Shown here in pieces: positions 36,484-48,936 of a stretch of 64,000 bases of DNA. This DNA is from Erpobdella octoculata (Eukaryota; Annelida; Clitellata; Hirudinida; Erpobdellidae). The notes under the pieces were generated by a model. The model was not told where the DNA came from, ran no database searches, and was given only the letters and a program-made list of their open reading frames with translations. The DNA lies in NCBI GenBank assembly GCA_963978895.1, contig OZ022247.1, positions 18,873,910 through 18,937,909 of the forward strand, written 5' to 3'. The position numbers were made by a program, and so were the translations under genes. Position 1 is the first letter of the stretch; each line of letters opens with the position of its first letter.

Positions 36484-36810
36484 AGTTAAGCTGTATTGTG
36501 TGTGTGGTTTGTTTAACGTCTGTATCTGTCAGATAGACAATTTAGACGGTATGTATGTTTGAGTGTTTGGTGACGTGTTTATGTTGGCTTTGAGGCAGGG
36601 AGGCCACCGAAAGCACAAGGCTTTCGTGGGCACATGGCTCGACTCACTCCAGCCCGCCAACTACTGAGGTGCAATAAGTTGGACAAGGACCGGCAAATCG
36701 ACCTCCCATGCAGCTAGCAATTTAACCAGCCTCGGATGATCCTCATAGGCTATGGTATCGCTCCGCCGTCTGCAAGCCTCCTCGCCTCTCCTATGGAGTT
36801 AAGCTGTATT
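36484..36810 (-). mobile_element. SINE-like insertion with 14-bp target-site duplication
   Basis: The direct repeat AGTTAAGCTGTATT at 36484-36497 and 36797-36810 brackets a 299-bp GC-rich insert. On the minus strand the insert starts CCATAGGAGAGGCGAGGAGG and ends in a (CA)n tail (GTGTGTGTGG on plus, 36498-36507). A B-box-like GGTCGATTTGCC lies on the minus strand near 36685. Its TTGGACAAGGACCGGC block resembles TTGAACAGGGCCGGT at about 31184-31198. A head-to-tail tRNA-like promoter, a short simple tail and a long TSD all fit a SINE mobilised by a LINE. Confidence 0.75.
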
Positions 36811-37324
36811 TGGTGACGGCGGTGTTGAAGCAGTGAGTCAGTTCGACTTCCGCAGGTGTCGGCTTAAAAGGCTGCCTTGTGTTGTTTTGACGCTTTACTA
36901 GTGAGTTGATCACACTCGTGGTCTGGAAGTCGTGTGAAATTATTAAATAAAATAACAATTACATATATTATTAATTAATAATTAATTATTATTGTTCTTT
37001 CAGTTTTCATTTGTGTTTGAATTTTTGTTCCCCTTCGATGTTGTGCAGAAAAAGATTGAAGGCCTTTAGAGACATCGACTTTAACAAATCCTTCACCATG
37101 GAAAAATTTCTTTTTATTTCATAAATTAAATCAAAATCACTTCAAAGTTTACACACACGCATACACACACAATTGACCATTCTCACGCACGGAGATTTAA
37201 AGGATTAAATAGAAAAATTAACAATTTAAAATCTTGATTAAATTTATATTTCTTCAAAAAAGAACGGCAAAAAATACGACAAGACATGTAATTATTTGTC
37301 GTGGATTTGCTTGTACTAGCAGAC

Positions 37325-37607
37325 GTTTTAAGATTATCATCATCACCATCATCAACAACATCATCATCATCATCAACCACCTCATCGTCATTGTCATCAT
37401 CACCATTATAAATAAGTTAAATAACATCATCATCATCATCATCATCCTCATCATCATCATCATTGTTATCGTCGTCGTCATCGTCATCGTCATCGCCGTC
37501 GCCATTACCACCACCACCGCCATCACCATCACCATCACATCACATCACCATCACCATCACCATCACCACCATCATCATCATCATCATCGTCATCATCATC
37601 CTCATCG

Positions 37608-37644
<37 letters not shown>

Positions 37645-37652
37645 AACCATCA
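37325..37652. repeat. ATC/ACC/GTC compound triplet repeat
   Basis: About 330 bp of CAT, CAC, CGT and AAC triplets on the plus strand, cleanest from 37571 to 37642. Poly-His and poly-Ile frames are artefacts. Confidence 0.95.
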
Positions 37653-38014
37653 CCAATAAGAATAGAATGACTAGAACTTGGCCTAGTTGGCATAGAGAAC
37701 GTTTAGCCCAGAGAAACAAAAGTCCATGACCAGGAAAGAATGAATTCCACTACAAAAAAATAATGGTTATCGGGGAATAAAATTCTTAAAAAATTCGATG
37801 GAAGAAAGAGGGTAAATTCTAAAGCAATTAATCTACTTTTAAAAATTGTAGCGTACTAAACTATTTGACCTATTCAGCACTTTGTCCTACCCGGCAATCG
37901 CTAGTTAGCCAGGTAGCTCAGTCATGATCTTATCAGCATCATCATCAGCATCGTCATGTTTTTTTTATGAATTCAACAAATAAAACTAACATATAGGAAG
38001 AGACAGTAAGAAAG
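37653..38014. other. Unique stretch, no gene seen
   Basis: Contains GCCAGGTAGCTCAGTCATG at 37909-37927, which resembles a tRNA 5' end with A-box. No matching 3' half is present. A short ATC patch follows. Confidence 0.5.
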
Positions 38015-38560
38015 AACGAGGGAGAGAAAGAGAAAGAGAGAGACAGACAGACAAAGAGACCGAAAAAAAAGAGAGAATGAGAATGATGAAGAGTGTAAAA
38101 TAAATAAAGAAAAACAACACAGACTGCATAACTGCATATGCACGCGCTTCGGTGCATAACAGGCGGACGTGCATTAAATTTTAATCTGGAAGTTACTGTG
38201 CCATTACTGGAGGAAGTATGAAGAAAGGTAAGTCAAATTAAAACAGGAAGGAGATGTGGTGGGGGAGGGGAGGGGAGGTGAGAGGAAAATAGGGGGCGAA
38301 AGAAAGAAAAGAAGAAAAAAAGAGAAATAAAGAAAAGACAGAGAAAAGAAGATTTAGAAATAGAAAAGAAGAAAGAGAGAGAGATAGATAGGAATAGAAA
38401 AATAGAAAAAAGAAAGATAAGAACACAGAAAGAGAGAAAGATAAAGAGAGACTGAAAAAGTAGAAGAAAAAAGAACGAGAGAAAGAAAGACAAAAAAGAG
38501 ATAGAGAGAGAAAGAAAGAAAAAGAAAGAGAGAGAAAAAAGAAAAAGGTACAGCTAGGAA
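38015..38560. repeat. Polypurine tract (GAAA/GAGA-rich)
   Basis: Two purine-rich blocks (38005-38105 and 38230-38555) separated by about 120 bp of mixed sequence. The second is almost all A/G on the plus strand for 300 bp. Minus-strand Phe/Leu/Ser frames are artefacts. Confidence 0.88.
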
Positions 38561-38787
38561 TGTAGGAAGAAACAAGAAGATGAATACCACCGCGTATTTC
38601 CATTCCAGGCTGGCTCCCATCTTCTTGAGCGATTTCTCACGTCCAAAAATTAAAAGTTAACTTCGAATTTGATTACTTCCAATCAGGACTTTCAATTCTA
38701 TTTGCTTGTTTCGTTTTTCAATCAAGAGTGACATTTTATGTGCAAACGTGGCTATGTTTGCAACTGTGTACGTACTTTTATTTGTCT

Positions 38788-38965
38788 GCTATTTGTGGGT
38801 GTGTGCGTGTGAACAGTATTTGTGCGTTTATGTGTGAACGGTGTTTGTGTGTGCGCGTGAACAGTATTTGTGCGTTTATGTGTGAAAAGTATTCGTGTTT
38901 GTATGTGTAAACTGTGTTTGTGTGCGTGCACAATGTTTGTGTGTGTACGTGTGAACAGTATTTGT
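38788..38965. repeat. GTGTGAACAGTATTTGTGCG-type imperfect repeat
   Basis: About five imperfect units of TGTGAACAGTATTTGTGCGT with TG-rich linkers, spacing about 30-33 bp. Confidence 0.8.
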
Positions 38966-39141
38966 ACTTTTGATATTTATTATTTTGCTGGCACCAGGAT
39001 CAGTAGTAGTTTACTTTCAATTTTTTAGCAGCAACCAATAATAGCATGAAGACAATTTATATCATGATTTTTACAATTTCTTTTAGTTTTTATAAAAACC
39101 TAGCGAATTTTCCCGGTGTTGCCCGGGTTTTTAGAGGTTTT

Positions 39142-39362
39142 TTCATCGTTTTTCTCTTTCTCTCTCTCGCTCCTGTTTCCTTCCTCGTTTGCTTTTCCGC
39201 TACCACTTGCTCTCCTGCTCCTTCTTGCTCTCCCGCTTTCTCTCCCGTTCGCTCTTGCGTTTCGCTCCCACTGGTTTTCCCATCCCCGCTCGCTCTTCCG
39301 CTCTTTTTCCCACTTGCTTTTCTGCTTCCACTTCTTTTCTTTCTTCCACTCTTTCTTAAATT
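39142..39362. repeat. CT-rich repeat (CGCTCTTCCGCT-like)
   Basis: A pyrimidine-rich degenerate repeat with TTTCTCTCCCGCT and TTTTCCACTTGCTTTTCTGC units. The Phe/Leu/Pro-rich frames are artefacts. Confidence 0.75.
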
Positions 39363-39433
39363 TTTTTGCCCATAAAACGTAAATTAGATTTGTTAAAAAC
39401 TGCTTGAAACTTTCAAACTATGTTGCGTAAACT

Positions 39434-39935
39434 TAAATTTGAATTTTGTTACGTAATAATCTTTTATGGCCGTACATAAGCACTTTTAGCGTGGAAGGTT
39501 TTTTGGTCATATAAATATTTGAAAATGTTTAGTTATCGAAAAGTACATTTTTCAAAGATGCTTTGAAAGTATGGAGGGAGCTCTCACAGCTTCGAAGTTG
39601 AGTTGGTAAGTTGTTCCAGGCAGTTGGAGCAGAGAAGAAACCTCTCCGGCCTATTGATGTTTTTATTCTTGGCACCAGCAGATGTTGAAGCGTGGCTGAG
39701 CAAAGAGAGGTTCTCGTATCATTCATCAATGGTTTGATGATAGCCTCCGAGAGATAGACTGGAGCCTGTTCACGAAGACTCTTGAAAGTGAGCACGTTCA
39801 ATTTAAAAAGAACCCGACTCTTAACAGGCAGCCATTGAAGTCGACTTCGGATGAGGTCAGTGACACTGGCTGATTTTGGCACCCGGAGAATGATCCTTGC
39901 GGCTGAGCGGAGTACAGATTGAAGTTGCGTGAACA
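39434..39935 (-). mobile_element. 5'-truncated CR1/L2-type LINE fragment
   Basis: The minus-strand frame, read from about 39932 to the stop at 39529, begins [18 protein letters not shown] and continues IRSRLQWLPVKSRVLFKL. It includes RRGFFSAPTAWNNLPTQLR and ends KASLKNVLFDN. This is the conserved C-terminal domain of CR1/L2/Jockey-group ORF2 proteins. A short 3' UTR containing TACGGCCATAAAAG follows. It differs from the LINE at 32.4-36.4 kb, so it is a separate family. The 5' side runs straight into the (TA)n tract that holds the LTR element. The reading frame is intact over 117 codons. Confidence 0.85.
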
Positions 39936-40239
<304 letters not shown>

Positions 40240-40311
40240 TTACCCCCTTCTTAATTCTGTTCGTCCCGAACAGCATAGTCGCTTTTGAGAAATGCGACTC
40301 GGCCACGAACA

Positions 40312-41805
40312 CTAAAATACCTTGATCTTTACTCGTGGCTTTGACCGCAATTCGCAAACAACATGGTCAAGTCCCTTGACCGTTTGATGCAGTTTATTCC
40401 AGTCCTTCTTTGGCTCATCAACAGAGTATTTTTTTGGCTCATCGTCGCTATATCTGCACGGTTCATCACAGCCTTTTTTGCATGCCTCGTTCAGAACATC
40501 TTTGAACGGTTTATCGAAACTGTCTGCTTTTTCTTCTTCTTTCACATCTCTTAGATCTTTCTCAAGAAACTCTTTAAAAGGTTTTTCGAAAACATTTTCC
40601 TTAAATCCATTAAATTCCTTCATCAGACTGTTATTTGATTTTAAAATGACTCTTAGTCTATCTGATCTAGAATCCTCTGTGGAATCATCTGATTTAGAAC
40701 CTTCGGTATCGTTCTCTGTTCTTGGCTCATCTTTTTCAGAATTTTTGCTTGCTGCATTGCTATTGATGTTTTGGAGAAGTTCATCGCCGTCATGTTTGTT
40801 TTCTTCCAAGCTACAATCGAACGTTTTCTTTTCACATTCCAACTCGGCTCTTTCGTCGGTGTCAACTTTCGTATCGTCCAGCGGATCTTTCTTCAAATTA
40901 TCGCCATCGTCTCTCAAATCAGTGTCTTCTTTTTTTGTCAAGTTAACTTTGACGTATTTTTCCATTGGAGTTTCGACCGTTTCTAAATCCTCGGTTGCTT
41001 CATCCGAGTCAGATTCTTCACTAAAATCTGACCCTGAATATTCGGTGCCGTCGTCTGTTATGGAGGCTTCCGTTTCAGAACCGTCGCTGTATGGGTGAAA
41101 GCCATAGTTGTTATTGCCATTATTATAATAATCATCGTCACTTTCATCCTCATCGTTTTGCATTTCGTTTTCAACATTCTTCTCATCTTCTTTAGTTTGG
41201 TTTTTGACGTCCAAACCGACTGTATCACTGTCACCATCTTTGCATGGTTCATCTTGAGCATCTTTGCAAGGTTCCTTATCATGACCGTCTTTGACAGGCT
41301 CATCATCATGACCCACCTGACTTGTGCAGTCTGTACGGCCGTCATCCGTCACATGCTCTGAGACACAGCTGGTGGACTCCAGTTCAAATTGGGTTTCGCC
41401 GCAGCAACCCACATCACCAGCAGCCCGCTGGTCCAGAACCGTGTCCACCACTGCCTCAGCCAACCCTGCGACCAAACTCTCAACAGTTGTACCGGCTGCG
41501 GCTACTTTGTTTTCGTGGCCAAGAATCATTCCTTCTCTTGTCTTCCCCTGTGCTGCCATGTTTTCTCTCGCTCGTTGTCTTTCTTCCTCCAGCAATTTGT
41601 TTTTTAATTTCCTTCGCTTGACCACAGCTTCCTCGTCAATATCGAATAGATATTCGTCGTCGTCAGGCCCATAGCCCTCATTCACTAACGCGGTTAAGAG
41701 GCGTTCCATAAGTTCGTCCTTTTTACCTGTATCGCTCAGGCCACGTTTCTCCAGCTCGTCTTTCATTTCACTCGCCCAAAGCTCATCCAATGATTTCAAA
41801 ACCAT
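40312..41805 (-). CDS. SAP-domain acidic protein of the LTR element
   Basis: 497 aa, ATG at 41805, only 26 nt from the 5' LTR. Residues about 5-42 form a SAP motif (LDELWASEMKDELEKRGL, then GKKDELMERLL). This is a helix-extended-helix fold that binds AT-rich DNA or RNA in SAFB, PIAS and Acinus. Residues about 55-85 are a basic-charged helix (KRRKLKNKLLEEERQRARE). The remainder is extremely acidic and low complexity, with repeated EPCKD/DEPVKD units around 170-195 and DEPKK units near 465. The tail is HVVCELRSKPRVKIKVF. I see no CCHC knuckle, capsid-like fold, protease DSG/DTG or RT motif. It may be a modified Gag or an acquired host-like gene. The frame is fully open, which with identical LTRs implies recent activity. 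Confidence 0.8.
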   Translation of the reverse strand: MVLKSLDELWASEMKDELEKRGLSDTGKKDELMERLLTALVNEGYGPDDDEYLFDIDEEAVVKRRKLKNKLLEEERQRARENMAAQGKTREGMILGHENKVAAAGTTVESLVAGLAEAVVDTVLDQRAAGDVGCCGETQFELESTSCVSEHVTDDGRTDCTSQVGHDDEPVKDGHDKEPCKDAQDEPCKDGDSDTVGLDVKNQTKEDEKNVENEMQNDEDESDDDYYNNGNNNYGFHPYSDGSETEASITDDGTEYSGSDFSEESDSDEATEDLETVETPMEKYVKVNLTKKEDTDLRDDGDNLKKDPLDDTKVDTDERAELECEKKTFDCSLEENKHDGDELLQNINSNAASKNSEKDEPRTENDTEGSKSDDSTEDSRSDRLRVILKSNNSLMKEFNGFKENVFEKPFKEFLEKDLRDVKEEEKADSFDKPFKDVLNEACKKGCDEPCRYSDDEPKKYSVDEPKKDWNKLHQTVKGLDHVVCELRSKPRVKIKVF

Positions 41806-41831
41806 TCTTGTATCCTACTTCTGATCACCAA

Positions 41832-42031
41832 TGTTACGATATCACCAAATCGTATACCGGGCTCAATAGAATGGTTTTGATGTTTTATTGGAAAATAATA
41901 AATGAAGCTTTGTTACGGCTAGTTATACCTTCTGGTTTAATAATAATGTAATTAATGTCCCTAATAAATATTCTGAATCTGTTAAGGTTTATCAATAGGA
42001 AGTTGATAATCAAATCAGTGATATTACATGA
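41832..42031 (-). repeat. 5' LTR (minus-strand orientation) of SAP LTR element
   Basis: Apparently identical to 40040-40239. It should hold the promoter for minus-strand transcription. It is followed on the minus strand, after one base, by the primer-binding-site-like sequence and the SAP ORF. Confidence 0.88.
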
Positions 42032-42066
42032 ATATATATATATATATATAAAGAGAGAGAGAGAAA
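42032..42066. repeat. Residual (TA)n and (GA)n
   Basis: About 18 bp of TA, then about 15 bp of GA: the right flank of the LTR insertion. Confidence 0.9.
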
Positions 42067-42089
42067 CCTCAGGACTTCTTTTAGGCACT

Positions 42090-42350
42090 AATTAATATGT
42101 TATTTATGTATTGTTGATGGTTGAGATGTGGTGATGATGTATTGTTGATAGTTTGGAAGTGATGATGATGTATTGTTGATGGTTGTAATGTGATGATAAT
42201 GTATTGGTGATGGTTGTGATATGGTGATCATGTATTGTTGATGGTTGAAATGTGATGACGATGTATTGTTGATGGTTGTGATGTCATGATAATGTATTGG
42301 TGATGGTTTTGATGTGATGATGTATTGTTGATGGTTCTGATGTGGGGATG
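42090..42350. repeat. ~28-bp minisatellite (GATGTATTGTTGATGGTTG)
   Basis: About nine imperfect copies of ATGTATTGTTGATGGTTGTG with GATGTGATGAT linkers, 24-31 bp apart. Confidence 0.88.
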
Positions 42351-42834
42351 ATAATAATTTCGGTTATATAAATGTATTAATAGTTTTTGCTTGGGAAGCG
42401 TTGTTACTTTTGCTGCATTTTCTCAAAAGTTTTAAATTAAATAAAACAGTTTAACTAAATGTATCTACAAAATTACATTCAAAAAATGATTTAATTTTGT
42501 ATTTTTACAAATATATCATATATAAACTATTTTCACAATTATAAAACAAAAAATAAACAGAAGATATTTTTAAAAATTGGCGATGTAGTATTTCAAATGT
42601 TTTTGCTTCCAATATTCATATTTTTTAATATTTTTGTTATAATTTTCTTCTTTTATGTTTTTATTATATTTTGTTTATATTTATATTTATATTTGTATAA
42701 GTTATATATGTTATATATTTATATTTGATATAGATTTAAATAGACCTTGGATGTATTTTATACTCTCGAAAGTCATCATCTGTGATTTGTTCAGAAAGAA
42801 GTTTCTTTGTTTATATGCCGTTGCGTGAGCAAGC
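42351..42834. other. AT-rich stretch, no gene seen
   Basis: Very AT-rich with TTTATATTTATAT runs near 42670-42735. Nothing recognised. Confidence 0.55.
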
Positions 42835-43775
42835 ATTTATTTTATTTATTTTATTTATTTTATTTATTTTGTTTATTTATTTATTTTATTTATTTTATTT
42901 ATTTTATTTATTTCATTTATTTCATTTATTTCATTTATTTCATTTATTTTATTTATTTTATTTATTTTCTTTATTTTATTTATTTTATTTATTTTATTTA
43001 TTTTATTTATTTTATTTATTTAATTTATTTTATCTATTTTATTTATTTTATTTATTTTATTTATTTTATTTATTTTATTTATTTTATTTATTTTATTTAT
43101 TTTATTTATTTTATTTATTTTATTTATTTTATTTATTTTATTTATTTTATTTATTTTATTTATTTTATTTATTTTATTTATTTTATTTATTTTATTTATT
43201 TTATTTATTTTATTTATTTTATTTATTTTATTTATTTTATTTATTTTATTTATTTTATTTATTTTATTTATTTTATTTATTTTATTTATTTTATTTATTT
43301 TATTTATTTTATTTATTTTATTTATTTTATTTATTTTATTTATTTTATTTATTTTATTTATTTTATTTATTTTATTTATTTTATTTATTTTATTTATTTT
43401 ATTTATTTTATTTATTTTATTTATTTTATTTATTTTATTTATTTTATTTATTTTATTTATTTTATTTATTTTATTTATTTTATTTATTTTATTTATTTTA
43501 TTTATTTTATTTATTTTATTTATTTTATTTATTTTATTTATTTTATTTATTTTATTTATTTTATTTATTTTATTTATTTTATTTATTTTATTTATTTTAT
43601 TTATTTTATTTATTTTATTTATTTTATTTATTTTATTTATTTTATTTATTTTATTTATTTTATTTATTTTATTTATTTTATTTATTTTATTTATTTTATT
43701 TATTTTATTTATTTTATTTATTTTATTTATTTTATTTATTTTATTTATTTTATTTATTTTATTTATTTTATTTTA
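42835..43775. repeat. ~940-bp array of a 9-bp unit (TTTATTTTA)
   Basis: About 104 tandem copies of TTTATTTTA, with a handful of C substitutions (TTTCATTTA, TTTTCTTTA) and an irregular start. Most of 43035-43770 is perfect. Because nine is a multiple of three, two long frames of repeated Tyr-Leu-Phe or Tyr-Phe-Ile stay open for over 340 codons. They are not genes. Confidence 0.98.
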
Positions 43776-44179
43776 TTTTTTACTTTTTTATTTATTTATT
43801 TTTCTACCAAAAAACTGCGTAATAAAAAATAATTATCTTGTTTGTTTTTAACACAATTATTGTTTATTTTGCATTGTTTGTTTAATTTTTTTCCTCGATT
43901 GCTCAAGAAAAAAAATTTATAAAAAATAGAGTAACGTTTTCTTTCTGATGACGTGTTTTTATTGGTTGGGGTGGAAATGTTTTTAACGGCTTTGCTTAAT
44001 TTCAATTTTTGCCAGGTAGTAAGTTGTCGTAGTAACATGTAGAAATTATTAATATTATATTTTTTTTAAATTTGAAATCAGTTTTTTGATTTTTTTCAAA
44101 TCATTTTCTTGAGTATTTACTTTTTAAATTTTAAGAAATACATTTGATTTAATGTAAAAATTTTTTTATATTTAATACA
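43776..44179. other. AT-rich stretch, no gene seen
   Basis: A/T-rich sequence with one minus-strand 80-codon frame without domain. Nothing else seen. Confidence 0.5.
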
Positions 44180-44490
44180 ATCAATAAAATAAGACAACCA
44201 ACAAGATAACCATTAAAACAACCAACAAGACCACCAGCTAAACAACTGGTGACACAACCAACAAAACAACTATCAAGACAGCTAGTCAAGACAGCTAGCA
44301 AACTAACTAACAGCAAAACTAACAAAACAACAACAAAACAACACGCAGGACAAACAGGAAGACAACCATCAGCAAATCAACAAAAAACCAGCAAAACAGC
44401 CAGTAAGACATCCAGCAAGACAACCAGCATGACAGCTAGCAAAATAAACCACCACAAGACACCGCACAAGACACTGCACAGGACACTCTA
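44180..44490. repeat. Degenerate ACAACCAGCAAG repeat
   Basis: Irregular 12-bp-like units (AAGACAACCAGC, AAAACAACCAAC) for about 300 bp. The plus-strand Thr/Ser/Lys-rich frame at 44249-44491 follows from the repeat. Confidence 0.8.
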
Positions 44491-44519
44491 GAATGGCTCA
44501 ATTAAGCAATTACACAGCA

Positions 44520-44715
44520 TAATTGGACAACCGCAAGTTTCAATTTAGCAGCTACAAGGCGACACGTCGTAAAGATGCAAAGGTTAAGGTCAGAGGTTGC
44601 AGCTACACATTCTCCTTCCAATATGGCGACATGCTGTTATCTTAAGAATGCAATTATATGCTGACAAATTTACGACCGCTATTTTTTGGCGCTGATTTGC
44701 TGTTTTGGGATGTGC
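44520..44715. promoter_or_regulatory. Candidate regulatory island with nuclear-receptor and YY1-like motifs
   Basis: A high-complexity, GC-richer island. It holds AGGTTAAGGTCAGAGGTTGC (44581-44600), three AGGTYA-like half-sites in direct orientation. It also has a YY1-like CCAATATGGCGACATG (about 44619) and GACACGTCGT. Motifs are seen; function is inferred. Confidence 0.3.
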
Positions 44716-46436
44716 TACAATTGTGTTTTATTTTTGTCACAATTTATATCTGCTATTTAAAAATTACATAAAGTTTCTAATTTTTATTTCTGCTTTTTTC
44801 AATGCATAAAAGTCAGCTGTTGTTTTATTTGATTATTTAATCAAGTCATCAAACAATAAATTTAATATTCAACGGCTGTGCTTCAGTTTTCAAAGTGCTG
44901 CTTTGTCAAACAATTTGTTGCTTCGTTGTTTGAAGAGTGAATGACAGCCAGTTAATGTACAACAACGCAGCAACAATTCATCATGTGCAGCAACAATTCA
45001 TCATCCACAGCAACAAACGAAACAAACACAAATTCTTCCATATTTCTCAGTTTTCTTGAAAAAACATTTTCTTATTTTGTGTTTGTAGTTTGTGATGATT
45101 TTTTCATATTTGTTGTTTATTATTCTTATTGTGAGTCAGGAAACAATGATAAATGACCCGATCAAAATAGATTTTTCTATTATCTTTATTTTTTCTTTCT
45201 CTCTCTTCTCTTTCTCTCTGTTTGCTCCTATTTTTCTCTGTCTCTTGTCTCTATGACTATCTCTATCTCTCATATTTTTCATCCTATATTATCAATTAAT
45301 AACCAAATTTTGTTTAAAACGAAGAGCCAGTAATATAAAAATAAAAATCATATTTGAGTTATATTAATTTTTTAAAAACTAAAAATAAATTAAACTTATT
45401 TAATTAACATTCAAAAAACATATGTTGTCATTTATAATTACGTTGTTGTCATCAATTAAATAAATTATACAATGTTTCCTAAAATAAACACTTTCCATGG
45501 ATTAAAGTAAATAAATTAAATAAAATTGTTCTCACAAGAAATTAAATAACGAAGCAATTTGACTTCATCGTCTCTTGAGACTCGTTTGAATTATCAAATT
45601 CGTTGTCGAAATATTCAAAACAAACACACAGCAGAACAATAATTCGCGTCTCAAAAAGTTTTAGATTTCATCGCTCTTCCAACATCGGTTTTGATGGAGC
45701 GGTTTTGATGTAGCGGGCTTGTGAATTCCCGAGTTGATAGAACGTTTAGCGGATCTGTCAATAGAAATTTCCGACGAAAATTTGTAGAAAGTTGAATATT
45801 TCTCACGAAGAAAAAATGTTATTTTGTTTTTTTTCATTTTGTTTTAAATTATTAATCAAATAAAAATAACGTTAAAACTTTCTTTTATCTGAAAATTTCA
45901 GAATGAAAAAGCAAAAAACAAAAATAAAGATAAATTTAATGCAAAGAAAAATTGTACTCAAAAATTCAAATAGCAGAAGTTAAATTGAATTAAATTGAAT
46001 TTCAATTTTTTTATTTTATTTGTTTCAAATTTGAAGAAAATTACTAATTTCCTTGACAAGAAGAGAATAGAAACAAATTGAAAATTTGCAAATGTTTTTT
46101 AAAACAGGATTTGTGACTGCTGGATGTGTGTGAAAGAAAATAAGTTAGAAAAAAAAAGTAAAAATAAAAAAATACACTCAGAAACAATTCGGAAACTTGT
46201 CAACAGATTTGAAAAAGAAAATTGAAAGAAAAAAAACAACAGAAAAATAAAAAAAACGGAAAAATTTATGTGGAAAAATACAGCTGTGACATTTTAGTAA
46301 TAAAAATAAATGTCTTTTTATTGAAAAATTTACGTAAAAACGTAGCTTTACTACCATGCATAGAAATGATACAGTAAAAGTTATTTCAGCACATGTTAGT
46401 AGTAGAAATAATAAATAAATGTCACCAGGCGTAGTT
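44716..46436. other. AT-rich stretch, no gene seen
   Basis: Short repeats include GCAGCAACAATTCATCAT (two to three copies at 44968-45010) and a CT-rich tract at 45185-45275. A slightly GC-richer patch lies at 45660-45770, and the rest is A/T-rich. No exon was recognised. Confidence 0.5.
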
Positions 46437-46745
46437 CTAACAAGTCACATGTTAGTGACAGTGTCACATGTTAGTCACAGTGGTACATGTTAGTCACAGT
46501 GTCACATGTTATCACAGTGTCACATGTTAGTCATAAAGTCACATGATTTTACACATTTTACTTCTTTTATTGTTTATCAGTATGTTCATCATACATGCAC
46601 CTGAAGATGGTAATCATTTATCTACATGTTAGCAACTTAAATTAACATAATAATCGTTGATTACAAGCGAACATGATTACCATATATTCACATGATGATC
46701 ACAAACGAGGCTAGTAATCATATATTCACATGTTGATCACAAAGT
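46437..46745. repeat. 19-bp minisatellite (CACATGTTAGTCACAGTGT)
   Basis: Six imperfect copies at 46446-46550, followed after a gap by two copies of ATATTCACATGTTGATCACA-type sequence at about 46682-46745. Confidence 0.88.
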
Positions 46746-47980
<1,235 letters not shown>

Positions 47981-48126
47981 CGCTATCAATGACCTGCGTA
48001 CAATTACTACCTATCAATATTATCTATCTGAATTCGCTTGCCGATTCATCCTTCTGTTTGTGCAAATAAAAACTAACAAGTCGTTTTAGAAATTCTCTAA
48101 ATATCTAAATATGTCAATATGAATAA

Positions 48127-48320
48127 ATTTGGAGAAATATGAAACACTGTTAACATTATTAACGTCAACATTAACGTAAGGAAATGTGGAGAAATATGAA
48201 ACACTGTTAACGTTATTAACGTCCCCATTAACGTAAGGAAATGTGGAGAAACATGAAACACTATTAACATTATTAACGTCCACATTAACGTAAGGAAATG
48301 TGGAGAAATATGAAACATTA
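48127..48320. repeat. 57-bp minisatellite, about 3.3 copies
   Basis: The unit starts GGAGAAATATGAAACACTGT and ends TTAACGTAAGGAAATGT. Copies differ at a few bases. TTAACGTTATTAACGT inside the unit is rich in short palindromes. Confidence 0.94.
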
Positions 48321-48559
48321 TCAAGATCCACATCGTGCGCCTACGACATCACAAATCGAAGCCATAAGTCACACGAGACCAGGCTGCCGAACTCTTCGTG
48401 GCCGCAATTAACTCCACAGTTCCATACAACTGACAAATGCAAACCAACATCTTATTTTCGGTTCGTATTTTTCATGATTATTTTTTGTTTTCTTCCGGAT
48501 TGAAGCTCAGCAATTAGGAACTTGATAGAGTAGAAGTTGAACAACATAAGTAGACTCAG

Positions 48560-48900
48560 CGTAAAAAAACTGTTAGAATAAAACGAAAAAACAAACATAA
48601 ATACAGACAGACAAATACACAAACATAAATAAATAAATACATACAGACCAATACACACGAAGAAATGCATACAATCAATTACAGACAAATTATGTACATA
48701 CAACCAACTACAGACATAGAAATACGTACAACAATATACAGACGGACAAACACACAAAATTACAATACAAAGACAAAAAGTAGAAATCAAAAACAAACAA
48801 AAATTGTACTAAAAAATAAATATAAAAAGACAAATTAAATATAAAAATTAAAAAAAAATGACGGAATATTACAGCCAGACATTTACTCATTACCAAAAAA
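48560..48900. other. A-rich stretch with ACAGACA-type short motifs
   Basis: Repeated ACAAACATAAATA, CAGACAGACAAATACAC and TACAGACA motifs, too irregular for a defined unit. Minus-strand Cys/Leu/Phe frames are artefacts. Confidence 0.55.
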
Positions 48901-48936
48901 ATATTGACAGACAGTTACACAATTAAAAATAAAAAC

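Noticed and set aside
37905..37930. tRNA 5' half-like sequence with an A-box
   Set aside because: No 3' half, anticodon stem or B-box follows; it does not fold as a tRNA.
42782..43832. Two 340-codon plus-strand frames that look like hydrophobic membrane proteins
   Set aside because: They are translations of the 9-bp TTTATTTTA array.
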